Shown here: piece by piece, positions 38,503-49,005 of the stretch
Layout: each line of letters begins with the position of its first letter
How positions within the stretch are numbered: position 1 is the stretch's first letter
NCBI RefSeq assembly: GCF_949628215.1
Contig: NC_134282.1
Location: 16,410,723 to 16,474,722 of the forward strand
Length of the DNA: 64,000 nucleotides
Direction of reading: 5' to 3'
DNA from: Phalacrocorax aristotelis
Lineage: Eukaryota; Chordata; Aves; Suliformes; Phalacrocoracidae
Position numbers and translations under genes: made by a program
The notes under the pieces: model-generated
Told to the model about the DNA's origin: nothing
Seen by the model: only the letters and a program-made list of their open reading frames with translations
Databases searched by the model: none

Positions 38503-38685
38503 CTTCCCAGCAGCAGTTCGAAAGCAAGGCTGCATTTCACCAGTCCTCAACATGAGTTAATGGTAGCCACAACTTCCAGGATCTTATTTGGAACCTGAAG
38601 TAAAGTTATCCAGCTCCCATATGTGGGAAAATCTTACATGGAAATCCATTGCTCAGGTGATGTCCTGACCACATTCCCCAGCTGC
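38503..38685 (-). other. OSTN: Predicted non-coding first exon of OSTN
   Basis: The coding exon begins exactly at a splice acceptor, so a 5' exon is required. The best donor upstream is GGGAAG|GTATGT, with its exon edge at 38503, which gives a 428-base intron. A second donor-like site, CAA|GTGAGT, has its edge at 38406. The 5' end is set about 30 bases below the TATA-like box at 38708-38717. This is inference from splice motifs only. Confidence 0.4.
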
Positions 38686-38707
38686 AGAACTGCAGATGCT
38701 GACAAAG

Positions 38708-38717
38708 CCTTTAAATA
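38708..38717 (-). promoter_or_regulatory. OSTN: TATA-like element of the predicted OSTN promoter
   Basis: TATTTAAAGG on the minus strand resembles a TATA box and lies a suitable distance upstream of the predicted first exon. The sequence is AT-rich and CpG-poor, as for a tissue-restricted promoter. A CCAAATAAGA (one base off a CArG box) lies downstream inside the predicted exon, near 38584-38593. Confidence 0.35.
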
Positions 38718-38745
38718 ATGCAGGGAAGGTGAAGTTTTGGGAGGC

Positions 38746-39329
38746 TGTCCTGGTTTCAGCTGGGACAGAATTAATTTCCTTCCTGGTAGCTGGTATAGTA
38801 CTGTGTTTTGGATTTAGGATGAGAATAATGTTGCTAACACAGGGATGTTTTAGTTACTGCTGAGCAGTGCTTACACTAAGCAAAGGCTTTTTCTGCTTCT
38901 CGCACCACCCCACCAGTGAGCAGGCTGGGGGTACACAAGAAGCTGGGAGGGGGCATAGCCAGGACAGCTGACCCCAACTGACCAAAGGTATATCCCACAC
39001 CATATATGCCTTGCTCAGCAATAAAAAGCTGAAGGAAGAGGGGGGACATTTGGAGCAATAGTGTTTGTCTTCTCAAGTACCTGTTATGCATGATGGAGCC
39101 CTGCTTTCCTGGAGATGGCTGAACACCTGCCTGCTAATGGAAGGAGTGAGTGAATTCCTTGCTGTGCTTTGCTTGCGTGCATGGCTTCTGCTTTACCTAT
39201 TTAATTGTCTTAATCCCAACCCATGAGTTTTCTCACTTTTACTCTTCTGATTCTCTCCCCCATCCCACCAAGGGGAGTAAGTGAGCAGCTGTGTGGGGCT
39301 TAGTTGCCAGGTGGGGTTAAACCATGACA
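38746..39329 (+). mobile_element. Solo LTR of an endogenous retrovirus (TGTCCTGGTTTCAG family)
   Basis: The 584-base element starts TGTCCTGG and ends CCATGACA, so the ends form a TGTC/GACA inverted repeat. Internal landmarks match a family that is frequent in bird genomes: AATTAATTTCCTTCC near the start, CAAGAAGCTGGGAGGGGGC..AGCCAGGACAGCTGACC in the middle, and CCAACCCATGAGTTTTCTCAC..TTCTGATTCTCTCCCCCATCCCAC and GGGGTTAAACCATGACA at the end. No gag, pol or env sequence is next to it, so it is a recombined solo LTR. Only a 3-base flank match (GGC) is visible, so target duplication is not shown. It reads away from OSTN. Confidence 0.85.
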
Positions 39330-41868
39330 GGCTCAGGAAGCTGCTTCCTGCAGGAGTTTCTCTGGCTGTGGGTTTAGGCTGCATTGTTTAAGCCCTTGTT
39401 TGGATCTAGCTCTTAAAACCTGATGTAACTCCAACTCGTGCAGGTGGGAATATTTCAGCTGATGTTAATAAGAACTAGGCTGGGGCCTCTAGTGCTGAAT
39501 GTATCTGCTAATTTGCTGATAACTCTGTCTCTGGGTCCTGCCCCAGAGTATAATTCCAGCCTGATTCTGCCATTCTTTGCTGACTCTCCACTTGGCAAGA
39601 GCAGAAATAAAAAGTATATATAAATACATTTCTATGATGTACGATAGTTGCTTTATCCTCTGCATAGAAAATTTCCCATTAGCTCAGGCAGAAAACATGG
39701 TAAAAACCATTTGGATTTGTACTTTTTCCCACATTACAAAAGAAAAAAGCCACAAAAGTGTTTGGAGTCCAGTTTTAAAAAGTAAAGATATAAAATTTGT
39801 AGTGTTGTTTCTTGAAACTGTTTCTTGCTTGGCTTTTTCAATACTTTTTACATGTTCTTCTGTTATTTGGTTACCCCATTATAATTTTTTTTATATTTAT
39901 ATATTGTCCATGAGGGATCAGCAGCAAGGAAGAAAGCTGATGGTTATTCTGTAGGGGTGAAGCAGACTAAATTCACTGGAATCAAAGGACTAGGACAAAG
40001 CAGTAAACCAGGTGGTACTACTGTCTCTCAAGTCCAATGGCAACAGCCATTAAAGTCAGACAAGAGTCTGTCCCGGTGTTTTTAAAGCTGTAACCTCTAT
40101 AATGTATATTTTTATATGTGGGTGTGCATTGAAATTTGAAGTAGTAGTCTACTACCTTCACAGGTAACCACATCCTGATTATTTGGATATAGAGACATAA
40201 AAATAAATGGCAAGGTTAAAAACACATTTGTTATGGTTTAAGGTCTGTGCTGGCATTCATTCAACCCAAAGACCAAAGACCTAAAAATAGCAACTGGTAC
40301 ACTAATCAAAATAAACATTAAGGCACCTGCAACACAAAAGACATTTGATTAACTGGTTAGAACTTGACGCCAGTGAAATTAGAAGCAGAGGAAATTGTAA
40401 GGACTTAAAGCTTGGCTCTATTTCCCATAGAAATGAGTAGCTAAGAAGCAATGTCACTGGTTTAAAAGGGAGCAAAATTAAGTCCAGCAAGATCCTGTTG
40501 TGCTGATTTTCATGTGTTGTTACGGCCAAGGCAGGAGAAAGAAGCAGGTTTGTTCTGTTTGTTACTGGAGGAGAACAAATAAAGCTCTGACCACCCCGTG
40601 GGACTTTGCAAGACACACGCTTCTCACTTGTATTGAGTTTCCACCCTTCTTCTAGAAAACTCTTCACCACCAATTTCACAGAGATAGGTCAAGGGACTGG
40701 GGTATACTTCCATGTCTTTAGTATCTCAGGGTCTGGTCTGGTATATCTGACATAAAATATGGTCTACCCTTCTCCAAATGTAATTGCAAGTCTGAAATTC
40801 AGACATATTTATGTTTTAGTGATATTTTACCTTGAAATGTGTCAAAAGCAAAATTCCTCATAAAATTAGCTATCTTTGTTGCAGGTCCAATTAAAATAAA
40901 AATAAAGATAAAAGAGAGAACATTATTTTACCTTATCAAAGCAGGATAAACATTCAAAACTTTTTCTTAGGAATCTGAGCAGAGCCATTTTCCAAGAAAA
41001 GATCACAAGAAAGCAAAATTCTTTACCAAACAGAAACTGTTAAGTCTCCAACATCAAACCAAAGGACTTAAAAGATGTTTTTCTTTTAAAGAGAAAAACA
41101 AAAAACAAAATGACATCCTGAAGATAAGTGGGCTGAACAAACTCCAGACAGCATGCAATACATCACCAAGCTCCAAACCCATTGCCTGTCAAAAATGGTA
41201 ACAGCTGTCATTGTTCTTACCCATTTGAACTATCATATTTCACATTACTGTGGAGATTACTCCGCAAGTATAAATCACAAGAGCTTTATTTTTCTTGCTG
41301 GCCTGTTAGCAAGAGAACCGAGGCAAGACATCATGCCTTGCACTATAATCTTTCACTTCAGCTGCCACTATGTATTGATGACTATGCTCTGCTCGTTGCA
41401 ACACGGGATGAGCCCAAGCTCACCTGCAAATGAGAACCTTGCTCTTGCAATGAGCACGGTGTGGCTGCACCCAGAAGCCCTTGAGGTTTTGTGCTGTATG
41501 CTCCCAAACTGGCCTGATGCAGAGCCAAGGCATAACTATCCCATAGGCACTGGGAAGCTCCTGGCTGTGCCCTTAGGACTTCAGTCCTCTGCTGTATGTG
41601 CACTGGGATGGTACTGGTGAGCCTCCATCACCTGTTAGCCCCTATCAATTTCTCTCATACCATGCAGATTCCAACCAGCTGGGGGAAATCACGGCTGTGT
41701 CTGTAAGCCAGTTACTGATGTATTTTGTTGTTGCTCCGAAGCCACAAACTAGAAAATTATCTGCTGCTACCTACCTTAATCAAAGGTACCATTGAGCCTT
41801 AACATTGGCCTCACCAGCCTTGGATTGGATACCTGATGGGAATTTACCTTATGACCAGTAAAGTTATG
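39330..41868. other. Intergenic sequence between two solo LTRs
   Basis: It is AT-rich unique sequence with no exon or named repeat that I recognise. The longest open frame, 155 codons, starts here (41153-41620) and has no recognisable features. No retroviral coding sequence lies between the LTRs, and they belong to different families, so this is not a provirus. Confidence 0.55.
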
Positions 41869-41874
41869 ATGGAT

Positions 41875-42124
41875 TGTAGGGGAATAGACAGGGATTGGCG
41901 ACCGGAAGATCACGGGATGTGACGGAAAGATAGACTCCTCCCCATAGGAGTGGCAGGAACAGGAAGCGCAAGAGCTATATAAGCGTGTGACGCAGCTAAA
42001 TAAATGGACATTTTGTATCCATCATATTGATGTCTGTGCATCACTGTCCCCAGGGTGGGTAGAGCCCTGTGTCCCGGAGATATGCGGCCCAAGATAAGTT
42101 CTCCCGTAGAAGCACACAGCTACA
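41875..42124 (+). mobile_element. Short solo LTR (250 bp) with intact 6-bp target duplication
   Basis: The element begins TGTAGGGG and ends CAGCTACA (TGTAG/CTACA inverted ends). It is flanked on both sides by ATGGAT, at 41869-41874 and 42125-42130. It contains a TATATAAG box at 41976-41983 and an AATAAA at 41999-42004, so U3, a short R and U5 are recognisable. A 6-base duplication fits alpha/beta-retrovirus-like (ERVK-type) integration. No internal retroviral genes are present. The perfect duplication suggests a fairly recent insertion followed by LTR-LTR recombination. Confidence 0.88.
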
Positions 42125-44070
42125 ATGGATGAATATCTTACCGAAAGAACAACTTATAAATAGCTTGTGTGGAGCTCTGAGAATAAGTCTGCTCTTGCTG
42201 CAACAATTTTTCTCTACTTCTGAAAGTTGTAGGATAGATCCTCTGAGCATATTCATTACCCCAAAGCCAAAAATATGCCAATACCAGCAGTCCCAGTGAC
42301 TTCAGAAACTCCTAAGGGACTGTGTATATCTCAAGTGTAATTTCCTGTCATGTAAATATCAAAGAAAAGGGAGAAAAATTGAAACAAATCCCACCCTCAG
42401 AAAAAAAAGCACAGTCCAAAAATAGGTTAGAGTGGTGGTTTTGCTCTCATCCCACAGACGAGATAGGAAGCACTTCTTACATACTCTTTTCTAAAAAGAT
42501 ACTGAAGCAAGACATTGAAGCATGGGATTGTGGCAAAATGAAATGTAAGCAGTCCGTGCCAGGTTCTTTATGTTATTAATAATATGTTTCCTGGAGTTGG
42601 TGTAGATTTTTTAACAATGTCATATATTTTATCAGATACATGGTACCGACACTGTCAATTTCTCCAATGTAAACTTCCCTCTATTTTCAGTTTCCCAACT
42701 ATGTAGATGAATAGATGCAGGTAGGTTTCATCTGATGTAACCAGAGAGAACTTAAAATTTATGAACTTATGCAAGAGGCATAAGACAAGTGATTTTGAGA
42801 TAATACCTAAGCATATCTGTGTCCCAGATGAAACATGTTGTCTGACAGTATTTCAAGGCCAAGAATGTTCCACGTTCTGAAAATGAAGTTCATTAAAGGT
42901 TTCTCAAGAAGGCAATTCAGATTAGTCACCGTTTTTCAAAGTCTTCATTTCAGTGATTGCATCCACTGTAACAATATGATTTCCAGTGTTTCATCCTGAT
43001 GTGGTTTCATATCACCATGATAATCATCTTTGCCTGTATCTTACTGACGTATCTATTGTAAATGCTGACTCAGCTATTTTGGTAGACACACGTGCTGTCA
43101 GAGGATGCTCAAGTGTACAACTGTCCTGCAGTCTGTACTCAGATAAAACAGATTCAGTGATGGCTTAGTCCCTGCAGGGCTTGACTAGACTCTGCACTGA
43201 CCTTCGCCATGGAAGATGCACCATTTGCGGGAGCAGCACAGGAATCGAACAGTTCGTATGAAGAAAGGCTGAAAATGTGGCAGAGTATGGAAAGGGTACA
43301 AATGAACACAGCTTTGCTGGGGTGCATTTGCTTAACAGACACAAGCACGAATCATGAAAAAATGTACTGACAAAGGTGAACAAACACTTGTGGAAGACCA
43401 GCCAGTCATGGTCCTCATCTCTTCATCTGAATAAAGAGCATGAAACCAAACTGCCGTGCAGAACAAATGGGGACACTTTTCCTTAAAAGGAGCAGAAAGG
43501 AGACAAACATCTTGCAAAACTGACGACGCTGTGTAATAAACCCTTTTTTAGCAGCAGATTTTAGAAATTAAAAACCCCAAACTCATATTAATACCATAAA
43601 AGTAGGAGACGCAAACAGAAGTCATAAAATCCATCTAGAAGCCTACGGACTATTAAATAAGAAGGATGCTATGAAGTGTAAGAAAATATCTCTTAATGGG
43701 GAGAACCTATTTCCACCTTTCCTAAGTGAGATAATTGAGCGAGCTACCATATTCTTGGTATGCACAGTGGAAACAAAACATTATTAGACTATTCTTCATT
43801 GCCAACAAACTCTCAACCTTACCCTATTTATATATGTACTGACTGAACATGCCAACTTCTCTCAACGTTTCTAACAACTTTACATTTAGCTTGCTTCCTT
43901 CATCTTTAGCATGAGAACTAACAACTGTTCATGTTAGAGTGCCATCTTCAGCATTTGAAGTAAAAATAAGAAACTTTTCTATCAATAAAAATCAAGAAAT
44001 ATATAGTGGTTTTCTACATTCAGAAAAAAATCATCTCCTTTCCTAACAGCACTGGAGTGGCAAGTGGAAG

Positions 44071-44093
44071 CTCTTCATACTTGGTATGAAGAG
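44071..44093. repeat. Perfect inverted repeat, 10-bp arms, 3-base loop
   Basis: CTCTTCATAC, then TTG, then GTATGAAGAG. The arms are exact reverse complements, and pairing stops at both outer flanks. Confidence 0.95.
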
Positions 44094-47000
44094 TATATTA
44101 TCAGAATATGCTATCAATACAAAGACATAGGCCATTCAAAGTCCAGTAAAAATTTCCTTCAAGATATGCCTTCAAGACAAGCTCTTAAGAGACAATAATG
44201 GCATTAGAATTTTCTAACAAGAGAATCAAACACTCATGCTGATTTACTGGATAAACACATTTAAATGTTCCGATCAAGGATATTAACTGAAGAACATGCA
44301 TTGCAAATGGAAATTAGAGAGTAATCTGTTTCTCTGGGTTGAAAAGGAAAGCTGCAATCGCTTGTAATCTTTGTCACGGTCAATCAAGAGAGTTCTTACA
44401 ACTGTTGTTGGTTCAAGTTTTTAATTTGCTGTGTAAGAAGCCCAGAGAGGTACGCTTGTCATTCATTCAAAGAGTGAAAATGAAGCCCTAATCTGCTGAA
44501 ATCAGTGTGGCAGGTATTTATAGATACTGAAGAATACCTGGTCCAGCCAGATATATTTTGCAGTTTTTCCCATCATTTACACCATAGATTTGCCTGTTTT
44601 GGGGTTGGGGTTTATTGTGGCTGTTATTCCTCATTATATTCAAAGTATTTTACAAGAAAAGTGGGTTGAGCTGCATTTTGAATACAGGTGAGCAGAGGCA
44701 GATAAATGTAATAATTTGCCCCAGGCTTTCTGAGTGAATCAGTGGGCAGAGGCACAAAACCACCCCGCTGTTCCTCAGCTTTCAGCTCCACACTCCCCAT
44801 GAGAGTACGGTCATTCCACATTGAAGAGAACATTAAGGAAAGCTAATGGCACTCTGTGCTTGTGTTTCAAAAATTAGTGGATTCTGTAGCCTCTGGGCAT
44901 CTAAACCAAAGGTTATTCACAGGTATTTACTTGTACAACTCCCGTCTGGGAGGCAAAAAGAAACAGTGAAATAGTTTTGAAGCCAGAATGGAGAAACGAC
45001 AATGACTATCACTGAATCAGTCTGCCTTCATTTACAGTGGTACAAAGCTGAAGTAATCAGATCCCTGGATAATGATAATTACTCTGTTAGTGTAGGAATG
45101 TTTTTGCAGGGTTATTCTATAATTGCAGGAATGCATCAGAATCTGGATCAACATTTATCTAATATGGGATATAATAAAACCCTTTTGCAGAACCATAAAT
45201 TAAAGACTTTTCCTAAATAATTTATCTTGTGTTTTACAATATATTACATGCAGCAAACTTGTCTACCACATAAAGTATTTAGTAATGCAAATGAATTATT
45301 CTGTATTAGCTCTTCAGCTTATTTTAAGAGGTAATATGCATTTGACAATAATAAATACAGAGGAAAATCCATAACAATATAACCAGAGAGCAGTTTACTG
45401 CAAAGCACTGCAGAAGCATGAAAGTAACTAGTCACTGTTTTAAAATGCACCGACACATCTTGTTTAAATATTGGCTGATTAGCTGAAGGAAATCAGTTTC
45501 CACTGAATATTATTAGTTCAGTTTTAGTACCAAAAATACTAGGTGATAGGCATCTTATTATCTTAATCTCCAACTGGAAAAAGAAGCTGTGCTTTTCCCA
45601 TTAGACATGGGCATGTGTATACCTTGTGCATGCCTGTTAATACAAAAAACTTGAAAAAAAATTGAAAGGAAGAAAGCACAGAAGGGAAGAAATCTTCTGT
45701 AAACAGAGCAGAAGACACAAAACATCCCCAGCCCATCTCTGTCCTCACTCCTCTTACCTTGCATTGGATACAAACAATTCCAATCTTAATGGTCCTGCTA
45801 TGTTCTTCCTCCTAACTTATCCCTAATGTTCAGCTTTCTTTCAGAGTTTTTATAGTCTCTGCTGTAGGCTACAAACTCCAATCCCTGCCTTTGCTTTCTC
45901 TTACATCATTTCTAAAGATTTTCCACTGATCCTTGCCCTAAACCTTTCTCTGTCCTGCACTCTCACACAAATACTTGCCTCACATTTGTGATATTTATTG
46001 CTCTGATCAAGATGATTAGGTTATAATTAAAGGTCTAGGGTTTTGTTGTATTTTAATTCTTCTCTTTCAAGACTCAGACAGCCATGGGAGTAGGAAGATT
46101 TTCAGCAGCATCAACATTCCTCTAACCTCTCACTTTTGCAAACTGCAGTACAGAAACCTGATGTCCTGAATTATTAATTTTTTTTCTTTATTTCTCAGGG
46201 ACAACAGGAATAACTTTAGAAGGACTGCATTAACTTCAGGAAGAAATTAATTAGTGCATTTTTAGTAGACCAATGATATTGTAAGATACGCATTAGAAAA
46301 GGAGTGTTTTGTAAAGCAAGTCACAAGAACTTAAGTCTTTCAGACACTTCATTTCAGTTACTGAAGTGATTGTAAAGTGTGCACTATGAAGCTGCCCATC
46401 TTCCCTAGGCGGTACCAGAGGACCTATTTCTTTCCCTGTTTGCCTCGCTAGAATAAGTCTAGCTTCTCTTTTGCCCTTTCTTTTTAATCTCAGTTTTTAA
46501 TTGATCCACACAACAATTGTAGACCCATTTTGGGGTCTAAAATTCTAACCTGGGCAGACTCCTTAAGAGTTAATTCATAGTAACTTTATTCTCTAAACAG
46601 ATAGGCACAATACTTTCAAAATAGTTTTTACTCTGACTTGCCAAAAGCTCTTCCGAAGAGCAATGGACACTAAAAGGAAATTTCAAATGCAGCTTTGCAA
46701 TAGGTGGGAAAAATTTGCCAGCCAGAGAGCAAATGCTTTGATTTCGTAATCTGTCTTGATCAGAGTGATTAGAGAAAGACAAGAGTTTAATGCTATTGTA
46801 ACACAGCTCGTTTCACAGATGAAGATGGCCATAGAATTTTGCAGAGCTGACACAAAGTGCCAAATCAGGATAGTTCATTGCAAAACATGTTTTTGCCACA
46901 CTCCCTGACTGAGGTATCGGGGGAAAAAAGTTAATGGAAAATGAGAGGCTGGTTTTGTTCACGAGCACAACACAAATGTACAGCCCCAGAGAACAAAGGG

Positions 47001-48231
47001 AGACAAAGCAAGTATTTCTATAGCATCTCTCAGTACAGGCAGGAATGTGAGAATGGCCTAGTGTGGTACTGCAAAAGGATGCATTAGCCACATGAGCACC
47101 CACACCGACATCAGGCTGGAGCAGACAGGTTGGGACTGTTTTCTGCCGCAGGGTGTAGCAGAACGGTGATGGCAGCTGCAAAGGTCCAAATGGGCTCTGT
47201 GGTTACTTAGAGCTGCGGCAGAACCAAAAGGGCAGAGCCAAACAATGCCAGACTGCTGAAACACAGCTCAAAATGCTGCCACTAGAAGAGAACTGGAACC
47301 ATGCTCTGTTTTATAGTGCTACCTGCATTTAGAGGGTGACTTCTTGCTGGAAGTCCAGGGATATAGCAGTATTTGACTGATGTGTATAAAACATGCAAGG
47401 AGGATCTCAGGAAAAAGATAACCATGATCTAACCACTAGATATTATTAGATTTATGGGGTACCTTTGCTACATATGACCATGAGGTGCTGCTCACCAGCT
47501 ACTGCAGTCCTAGGCACTCAGTTTCTTTCTCTTTTTTTCTGTTGGAAAGACACAAGGCAGCACTCTAAGGCATTTAACTTGTCAGGAGTTTTTACAGGTC
47601 CTATCTCAAGCTTTTTAAAGCAGGACCTCTGTAGGGCTCCACTGTGCCACCACATTTGGTGTTGATGAGCCTGGTAGGAGGCATGGGCTGTGCCACTGTG
47701 AGTAAGCTGACAACAGACAACTGAATGCTTGTAACGTAGGCATTTTGGTATTTCACAACACCGGGTGGAGCCTGGAGGATGGCCGAGACTCAGCCGGCTG
47801 AAGCTTAGCACCTCACAGGAATGAGTGGGATGGTGGGCTGCAGAAAAAGCAGGAGGAGAAACACAGCAATAATTTAATCTCCTTTGACTCTGAGAGGATG
47901 TCTAAGATCTGGTACTAAAATCTGCTTTTAGGGCCTCCACTGATTGGTGATCCTATAACAACGCTCCAGCCACTTTTGTACCACCTGGATCCACTCTGAG
48001 AGTGTAGCTTTTCCTTTTAGATAATTCATATACACTTTTTCTATTTCAAAATAAATCTATCACTGTGCTTTTCCTACAAAAACATACAATCTAAGATATT
48101 TCAGAAATTGAGGCTGATAACACAACTATCATCATCTCTGACTGGGTGTGAAAGACTCAAATCTGAGTAATTAGCCATCTTCATGGGCTGCTACTGACCT
48201 CAAATAGGAAATATATCATCAGCACATAACG

Positions 48232-48259
48232 TTTTTTTTTTCTGGAAAGAAAAAAAAAA
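48232..48259. repeat. Perfect inverted repeat, T10CT / AGA10 with GGAA loop
   Basis: Ten T, then CT, GGAA, AG and ten A form a 12-bp stem with a four-base loop. It lies about 110 bases before the CR1 insertion. Confidence 0.95.
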
Positions 48260-48318
48260 GTGTTAGAGTGTAAACATTTAATTTCCTGCTCTAAATTGTC
48301 TTAGATTGATCAACAACT

Positions 48319-48343
48319 TCCAGGTGCCTTTTTGACACCTGGA
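48319..48343. repeat. Inverted repeat TCCAGGTG / CACCTGGA
   Basis: Eight-base arms flank a nine-base loop, CCTTTTTGA. It lies immediately upstream of the CR1 5' junction. Confidence 0.9.
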
Positions 48344-48370
48344 GAAGGCTAATATTGAAGCTTCCCAGAT

Positions 48371-49005
48371 AATGAGCCAGCAATATGTCCTTGTGGCCAA
48401 GAAGGCAAACAATATTCTGGGCTACATTAAAAGGAGCGTAGCCAGCAGGTTGAGAGAGGTTATCCTCCTCTTCTACTCTGCCCTAGTGAGACCACATTTG
48501 GAGTGCTGTATCCAGTTTTGGGCCTCCCAGTTTAAGAAGGACAGGGAACTGCTTGAGCAAGTCCAGCAGAGAGCTACCAAGATGATCAGGGGACTGGAGC
48601 ATCTCCCTTATGAGGAAAGGCTGAGAGACCTGGGTTTGTTCAGCCTGGAGAAGAGAAGACTGAGGGGGGATCTCATCAATACCTATAAATATCTAAAGGG
48701 TGGGTGTCAGGACAATGGGACTAGACTCTTTTCAGTGGTACCCAATGACAGGACAAGGGGCAATGGGTGCAAGTTGGAACACAGGAAGTTCCACCTAAAC
48801 ATGAGAGAAAACTCTACTGTGCGAGTGCCAGAGCAGTTGAAGAGGCTGCCCAGAGAGGTTATGGAGTCTCCTTCCCTGGAGACATTCAAAACCCGCCTGG
48901 ACACGTTCCTGTGCCCCCTGCTCTGGGTGTCCCTGCTCAAGCAGGGAGGTTGGACAAGATGATCTCCAGAGGTCCCTTCCAGCACCTACCATTCTGTGAT
49001 TCTAT
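48371..49005 (+). mobile_element. 5'-truncated CR1 LINE with open 3' part of the reverse-transcriptase ORF
   Basis: The sequence reads through the CR1 ORF2 C-terminal region without a stop or frameshift for 196 codons (48372-48962). Recognisable blocks are [39 protein letters not shown], and F-K-T-R-L-D. It ends in the CR1 3' signature GGTCCCTTCCAGCACC and ATTCTGTGATTCTAT. The endonuclease and the reverse-transcriptase catalytic core are missing, so it cannot move itself. The open frame and close match to consensus suggest a younger copy than the others here. Confidence 0.93.

Larger units (their letters stand above)
30570..38685 (-). other. OSTN: OSTN gene: osteocrin (musclin) precursor
   Basis: Three coding exons on the minus strand join to 133 residues, the same length as the human protein as I recall it. 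Residues 1 to about 27 form a signal peptide, and 28-78 a pro-region with the conserved [13 protein letters not shown] segment at 61-73. K79-K80-K81-R82 is the processing site. Residues 83-133 form the mature peptide, with two natriuretic-peptide-like motifs: [12 protein letters not shown] (83-94) and R-R-F-G-V-P-L-D-R-I-G (114-124). Osteocrin is a secreted bone and muscle peptide that binds the clearance receptor NPR3 and so raises local natriuretic peptide levels; this is family knowledge. Introns between coding exons are 2831 and 3603 bp, in phases 0 and 2. A non-coding first exon is predicted upstream. Confidence 0.93.
42131..48370. other. Gene-free AT-rich region
   Basis: I see no recognisable exon, RNA gene or interspersed repeat here. 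Three perfect short inverted repeats are listed separately. Open frames do not exceed about 122 codons and look random. Confidence 0.5.

Noticed and set aside
41153-41620. Plus-strand 155-codon open frame
   Set aside because: It has no recognisable domain, no codon pattern of note and no exon context.
38746-42124. The two LTRs as ends of one provirus
   Set aside because: They differ in length and sequence, only the second has its own target duplication, and no retroviral coding sequence lies between them.
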